Positions 6,986 to 10,337 of a DNA stretch of 10,337 bases are shown one piece after another (position 1 is the first letter of the stretch; every line of letters starts with the position of its first letter). The translations under genes and the position numbers were made by a program. The notes under the pieces are model-generated. The model was not told the origin of the DNA and did not search any database. It saw only the letters and a list, made by a program, of their open reading frames with translations. Origin of the DNA: an uncultured Blautia sp. (lineage in GTDB: Bacteria; Bacillota_A; Clostridia; Lachnospirales; Lachnospiraceae); the NCBI GenBank assembly GCA_905209435.1, contig CAJLTE010000103.1, forward strand, positions 1 through 10,337, read 5' to 3'.

Positions 6986-7394
6986 ATTCTATCTCCCGTA
7001 TTCTCTTTTTGATGATCATGGCTACTTCTTCATATGTAAAGCTATCCCCGTGATATCGTGTAAATAAGTCTCTGTTTGCCTCATAGAATGCCTGCTTTTC
7101 TTCGTCTGAAATCGGGCGATATGTATAAAAGTTTTTCACCTTTTCACTTTCTGATACAAAATCAAGAAGAAAACGTGTCTGCTCATATCTGACATAAGCA
7201 GGCAGGCAAAACTTCTCAGGGCCATAAACAATTTCGCCTTTTTGAAGCATCTGTTCTCTTTTCTGGTTTTCTTTACGGCACCTGTCCTGTATTCCGTCCA
7301 GAGTATCATCTTCGATCAGACCCAGCTTTTTTGCAAAAAACAGTTCTGCTTTTAATTGTTTCTGCTCTTTTTCATTCATTAAAAATTTGTACAT
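6936..7394 (-). CDS. Small helical protein, probable GH136 chaperone-like subunit I
   Basis: A 152-residue, charged, mainly helical protein without signal peptide or membrane helix. The N-terminal half (KAELFFAKKLGLIEDDTLDG, 15-34) and the C-terminal half (PISDEEKQAFYEANRDLFTR, 94-113, then SFTYEEVAMIIKKRIREIEY, 118-137) resemble the helices flanking the parvulin domain in SurA/PrsA-type chaperones, with no parvulin domain between them. Characterised GH136 lacto-N-biosidases need a helical domain I or a separate chaperone (LnbY in Bifidobacterium longum) to fold. Position directly before the beta-helix gene and the 50-bp overlap suggest that role here; this is inference from fold and context. 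At 152 residues it is shorter than the about 220-residue domain I I recall from Eubacterium ramulus. It starts 18 bp after the permease stop; an AAAAGGA sits 12 nt before the ATG, a long and weak spacing. Confidence 0.65.
   Translation of the reverse strand: MYKFLMNEKEQKQLKAELFFAKKLGLIEDDTLDGIQDRCRKENQKREQMLQKGEIVYGPEKFCLPAYVRYEQTRFLLDFVSESEKVKNFYTYRPISDEEKQAFYEANRDLFTRYHGDSFTYEEVAMIIKKRIREIEYEEEIHNILCQFSQGE
6993..6997 (-). promoter_or_regulatory. Shine-Dalgarno of the beta-helix gene, inside the upstream coding region
   Basis: GGGAG on the - strand (6993-6997) lies 7 nt before the ATG at 6985-6983. It sits within the last third of the preceding small gene, which runs on for another 50 bp in a different frame. 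It supports separate initiation with translational coupling, and argues against a frameshifted single polypeptide. Confidence 0.6.
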
Positions 7395-7412
7395 AAATTC
7401 TATACATCCTTT

Positions 7413-8222
7413 TTATTTCACTGCACCTGTCAGTCCGTTTGAGAAACTCTTCTGTAAACAGAAGAAAATGATTGCTGTCGGTAACGTACAGATCAGAACC
7501 CCAAGCATGAGCATTCCGTAATCAACACTGTATCCGCTCTTTAAGTTTGCAACCAGCATCGGCATTGTAATAGATGCATTGTCCTGCAGAATAACCTTTG
7601 GCCACAGATAATTGTTCCATGCATTCATGAATGTTACAGTCATTGCTGCACCGTAAGTAGACTTCATAATCGGTACATACATACGGAAAAAGATTGCAAC
7701 TTCGCTCATTCCTTCCAATCTGCTGGCTTCAATAATATCTATCGGGAAGGATCTGGATGCCTGTCGAAACAGCATGATCATAAACGGTGTGGAAACTGAT
7801 GGCAAAACCAGTGCGATCCAGCTGTTTACCAGTCCCATGCTGGAAAACATTTTAAACAACGGAATCATTAATGCAACAAATGGAAGCATCATAGCAAGAA
7901 GCAGAATACTCATCAGTGTATCCTTACCTTTATCATGATAAATTTCAAATCCGTAACCTGCGATAGAACATACCAACAGAGATATAATCGTGATCAGAAT
8001 TGCATTTCTGAAAGAGTTAAACATAGCAAGTCCAAGGTTCTGATTAGCCACCAGTGTCTTAAAATTCTCCATCAGATATCCACCTGGAATCAGTCTTCCT
8101 CTTACAATATCAATGCTTTTATTGGTCGCTCCCGAAAGCATATAATACAGCGGAAATACTGACAGTAAACTGGCAATAATTAAGATTGCGTAGGATATGA
8201 AACGTTTGATTTTTCTAGTCAC
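7413..8222 (-). CDS. CUT1 ABC sugar transporter permease, MalG-like
   Basis: Integral membrane permease of a carbohydrate ABC importer. About six membrane segments are visible; the first is at residues 10-30 (counted from the GTG at 8231). The EAA loop that contacts the ATPase reads IIEASRLEGMSEVAIFFRMY followed by VPIM (about 167-189). The C-terminus ends in SFSNGLTGAVK, as is usual for MalG-type subunits. Two in-frame GTG codons compete. The one at 8222 has AGGTG (8229-8233) at 6 nt and gives 269 residues; the one at 8231 lies inside that SD and would give 272. I chose 8222, which overlaps the upstream permease stop by 8 bp and implies translational coupling. With the other permease it forms the heterodimeric channel for the oligosaccharide bound by the upstream binding protein. 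No ATPase gene is in the window. Confidence 0.92.
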   Translation of the reverse strand: MTRKIKRFISYAILIIASLLSVFPLYYMLSGATNKSIDIVRGRLIPGGYLMENFKTLVANQNLGLAMFNSFRNAILITIISLLVCSIAGYGFEIYHDKGKDTLMSILLLAMMLPFVALMIPLFKMFSSMGLVNSWIALVLPSVSTPFMIMLFRQASRSFPIDIIEASRLEGMSEVAIFFRMYVPIMKSTYGAAMTVTFMNAWNNYLWPKVILQDNASITMPMLVANLKSGYSVDYGMLMLGVLICTLPTAIIFFCLQKSFSNGLTGAVK

Positions 8223-9111
8223 GGCTGTCACCTACTTTCATCTGGATTGCAGACAGGATTGCTACTGATACAAGGATAAATACAGACAATGCTGCTGCAT
8301 AATTAAACTTCGGAGTCTCCATAAAGGAGATGTTAAATATGTAATGCGCAAGGGTCATGGTTGATTTACCGGGTCCTCCTGCAGTCAGGTTTACAGATTC
8401 ATCAAACAGCTGCAGAGTTCCTGAAGTGGACATGATCGCCGTCAGAAGAATTGTCGGTTTCAACAGTGGAATAGTGATCTTAAAGAACTGCTGGAAAGCA
8501 GTAGCTCCGTCAATACGGCTGGCTTCATAAATAGACTGGTCGATGTTCTGAAGTCCGGCCAGATAAAATACCATATTGTATCCGGTCCATCTCCACACCA
8601 GTGCTATGATGATCACAAACCGGGCTGCCCATGCATTCTGAAACCAGTCCACAGCGCCAATCCCCATCTTTGTAAGGATCATATTTACAAACCCGTCCGG
8701 TGCAAACAGAGATTTAAAGATCATAGAATAGGATACCAGTGATGTCGCACACGGAAGGAAAATCATAGTTCTGAATAATCCCTTGAAACGAAGAGTGGCA
8801 TCATTCAGAAGCTGCGCCAGGATCAATGCCAGGATCAGCATGATCGGCACCTGGATAATAAAGTAAAATACTGTATTAAATAAACATTGTTTAAAGGTTC
8901 TGTCTTTTAAGATTCTGCTGTAATTGGCTATCCCCGCCCAGGTCTGTGCTGCTCCCATTCCTTTTTTAAAAGAAAGCAGGATTGCCTGAAACATGGGATA
9001 AAAGCAGAATACAAAAATCAGTAATGATGCAGGGATCAGAAACGCCCAGCCGATCAGGTTGTGCTTTTTCTGAAGGCTCATTTTCTTTTTTGTACCTGAT
9101 GTATTTGCCAT
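8215..9111 (-). CDS. CUT1 ABC sugar transporter permease, MalF/UgpA-like
   Basis: A 298-residue membrane permease, partner of the following MalG-like protein. The first membrane segment (GWAFLIPASLLIFVFCFYPM, 21-40) is followed by the typical periplasmic-side loop and five more hydrophobic segments. The EAA motif is IYEASRIDGATAFQQFFKIT followed by IPLLKPT (about 194-220). GGPGKSTMTLAHYIF (245-259) is a common block of CUT1 MalF-like subunits. The ATG is preceded by AGGAGG (9118-9123 region) at 6 nt, and a strong hairpin stands right before that site. The stop TAG overlaps the start of the next gene. Substrate assignment to a galactosyl-HexNAc oligosaccharide comes only from the downstream enzymes. 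Confidence 0.93.
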   Translation of the reverse strand: MANTSGTKKKMSLQKKHNLIGWAFLIPASLLIFVFCFYPMFQAILLSFKKGMGAAQTWAGIANYSRILKDRTFKQCLFNTVFYFIIQVPIMLILALILAQLLNDATLRFKGLFRTMIFLPCATSLVSYSMIFKSLFAPDGFVNMILTKMGIGAVDWFQNAWAARFVIIIALVWRWTGYNMVFYLAGLQNIDQSIYEASRIDGATAFQQFFKITIPLLKPTILLTAIMSTSGTLQLFDESVNLTAGGPGKSTMTLAHYIFNISFMETPKFNYAAALSVFILVSVAILSAIQMKVGDSRD

Positions 9112-9131
9112 TGGTGTCCTCCTGAAAAACA

Positions 9132-9170
9132 GGGCTGCCGCAAAATCACGTCTGTATTTTGCGACAGCCC
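9132..9170 (-). terminator. Strong intercistronic hairpin with U-run, attenuator or mRNA-stabilising element
   Basis: On the - strand GGGCTGTCGCAAAAT (9170-9156) pairs with ATTTTGCGGCAGCCC (9146-9132), 15 bp with one G-U pair and a 9-nt loop, followed by TGTTTTTC. It stands between the binding-protein gene and the first permease gene, a few bases before the permease Shine-Dalgarno. Such hairpins commonly let the binding protein be made in excess over the membrane subunits, by partial termination or by protecting the 3' end. A dispersed-repeat origin is possible. Confidence 0.75.
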
Positions 9171-9332
9171 GGGTTACTTACTGTCAGTGAATATATATGG
9201 TATCAAAGTCATAAATCCAGTTCTATCTTTACAAGCAATCTGCTTCGCTGCTTGCTCATGGCCGAATGATCGAATGGATATCTGCAGTCCGTTTATACAA
9301 TCTGCCTATGTCTGAAATACCTGATGTTATTA
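9171..9332 (-). other. Intercistronic region without a gene
   Basis: Together with the hairpin next to it, this makes 221 bp between the binding-protein stop and the first permease start, much longer than the other gaps in the operon. No convincing promoter or small ORF with a Shine-Dalgarno was found. A weaker hairpin, CAAGCA (9232-9237) with TGCTTG (9249-9254) around an 11-nt loop, lies in the middle. The segment could be a long untranslated spacer or an inserted non-coding repeat. Confidence 0.5.
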
Positions 9333-10337
9333 CTATCCTTCAATATTAAACTCTACAGTTTCCTGTGCTGTCTGGAGTTCTTCTGCTACATCTGCACCGC
9401 TCTGTACAACATTTGTAACTACGTCTGTCAGTGCGCTTCTGATATCAGAATAGTATGCGCCACAGTCAAATGCCGGAACTTTACTTGCATAATCTACGAT
9501 GTCTGCATAAACTTTCTGTCCGCCGTAGAAATCGGATGCTTCCTGATATACATCAGATTCAGCTGCCGGAAGGTAACTTGCGATCGCACCTGCGTTTACA
9601 AGAAGATCATCATAGAGTTCTACGCTTCCACCGAATGTGGATTTGATGAAATCATAAGCAAGGTCAGGATTCTTGCAGTTAGATGATACTGCCCAGCTTG
9701 CACCGCCACAGTTTGCATAGTTTGTAGCACCTTCTACATCGTCTAATGCAGGCATATCTACGATCGTCCATTTACCGGACTGATCCTCGGCTGCCTGTAC
9801 AGAAGACATAATCCAACATCCATTGATCACGCCTGCTGCATCTCCATTATTCATAGAAGCAATATACTGATCCCAGTCAGTGTACTCTGTCATATATCCT
9901 TCATTTACAAGCTGTGCATAAACTTCTACAGCCTGTTTGAGAACCTCGTTATCAGCAATCTTTACTTCGCCGTCTACGATCGGAGAAGCACCTGCTGACT
10001 GAAGCATTTCCAGCACAAGTTCTGATCCGCCGGAAGTTGTCAGCATCGGAGTACCTGTTTTATCTTTTACAGTTTTTGCAAGTTCCATAAATTTGGACCA
10101 TGTGATATCTTTGAAATCGTCCGTTGTTAATCCTGCCTCTTCTACGATATCAGAACGAATTGCCATAATGGTTGCACCATTGTCAAACGGTACGCCGTAG
10201 TTCTTTCCGTCTACTGTAGAATCTGCAAGTTTACCTGCAGAGAACTGTGAGAAATCAATTCCTGAATCTGTCAGATCTGTAAATACATCCGGGAAGCTTG
10301 TAACATCTTTATGATAGGAATAATCCTGCATTAAGAA
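9333..10337 (-). CDS. ABC transporter sugar-binding protein, N-terminus outside the window
   Basis: Extracellular solute-binding protein (family 1) that captures an oligosaccharide and delivers it to the two permeases encoded next. The visible part is 334 residues, from F-L-M-Q-D-Y at the window edge to the TAG at 9333-9335. The frame stays open to base 10337, so the methionine at 10331 is not a start. The missing part, probably about 100 residues, should hold the lipoprotein signal peptide and first beta strands. Family features seen are FPDVFTDLTDSGIDFSQF near the beginning, VDGKNYGVPFDNGATIMAIR (the hinge-near strand), WSKFMELAKTVKDKTGTPML, and ANCGGASWAVSSNCKNPDLA with YDFIKSTF in the C-lobe. 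It is the first operon gene in view. The ligand is inferred from GH136/GH112 neighbours to be a lacto-N-biose or galacto-N-biose containing sugar; the promoter lies outside the window. Confidence 0.92.
   Translation of the reverse strand, partial: FLMQDYSYHKDVTSFPDVFTDLTDSGIDFSQFSAGKLADSTVDGKNYGVPFDNGATIMAIRSDIVEEAGLTTDDFKDITWSKFMELAKTVKDKTGTPMLTTSGGSELVLEMLQSAGASPIVDGEVKIADNEVLKQAVEVYAQLVNEGYMTEYTDWDQYIASMNNGDAAGVINGCWIMSSVQAAEDQSGKWTIVDMPALDDVEGATNYANCGGASWAVSSNCKNPDLAYDFIKSTFGGSVELYDDLLVNAGAIASYLPAAESDVYQEASDFYGGQKVYADIVDYASKVPAFDCGAYYSDIRSALTDVVTNVVQSGADVAEELQTAQETVEFNIEG

Noticed and set aside
9171..9332. A second promoter for the permease genes in the intercistronic region
   Set aside because: A TATATT box occurs near 9190 on the - strand, but no acceptable -35 lies 16-18 nt upstream.
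1..10337. CRISPR arrays, tRNA/rRNA genes, transposase genes, phage or toxin-antitoxin genes
   Set aside because: Looked for direct repeats, cloverleaf-like segments and typical proteins on both strands; none seen.

Overview
The window looks like a chromosomal piece of a gut Lachnospiraceae-type Firmicute (Blautia / Roseburia / Ruminococcus / Dorea range). This rests on moderate to low GC, strong AGGAGG-type ribosome binding sites, protein sequences typical of that group, and a glycan-import locus known from human-gut Clostridiales. Genus and species cannot be fixed from the sequence alone.

Layout, left to right. (1) 1-749, + strand: the C-terminal two thirds or more of a tryptophanyl-tRNA synthetase, cut by the window edge and followed by an AT-rich hairpin and a strong terminator. 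(2) 967-2355, - strand: a MATE-family efflux pump, convergent with trpS and sharing the hairpin at 801-843. (3) 2523-3347, + strand: a YcsI/DUF1445-family protein (putative hydro-lyase, D-glutamate cyclase superfamily). It is divergent from the MATE gene across a 146-200 bp promoter region that contains a perfect 7-bp inverted repeat. (4) 3371-3428: a long, probably bidirectional terminator between the hydro-lyase gene and the operon on its right. (5) 3478-10337, all - strand: a six-gene operon read from right to left. In transcription order it encodes a sugar-binding protein (N-terminus outside the window), two CUT1 ABC permeases, a small helical protein, a right-handed beta-helix glycosidase, and a GH112 galacto-N-biose/lacto-N-biose phosphorylase.

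I read the operon as a pathway for host glycans (human milk oligosaccharides and/or mucin O-glycans). The binding protein and permeases would import an oligosaccharide such as lacto-N-tetraose. The beta-helix enzyme, which resembles GH136 lacto-N-biosidases and carries an Asp pair seven residues apart (D333/D340), would release lacto-N-biose. The GH112 enzyme would phosphorolyse lacto-N-biose to galactose-1-phosphate and GlcNAc. The small protein just before the beta-helix gene resembles the SurA/PrsA-type chaperone helices. I propose it is the separately encoded 'subunit I' that GH136 enzymes need to fold. Its gene overlaps the glycosidase gene by 50 bp in another frame, and the glycosidase has its own Shine-Dalgarno inside it, so this is a natural split and not a frameshift. 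No signal peptide is visible on the glycosidase, its partner or the phosphorylase, so breakdown is predicted to be cytoplasmic, after uptake of the intact oligosaccharide.

Between the binding-protein and first permease genes there are 221 bp without a gene. They hold a strong 15-bp-stem hairpin placed directly before the permease ribosome binding site. It probably acts as an attenuator or mRNA-stabilising element, and may derive from a dispersed repeat. No tRNA, rRNA, CRISPR array, complete insertion sequence or phage gene was seen.
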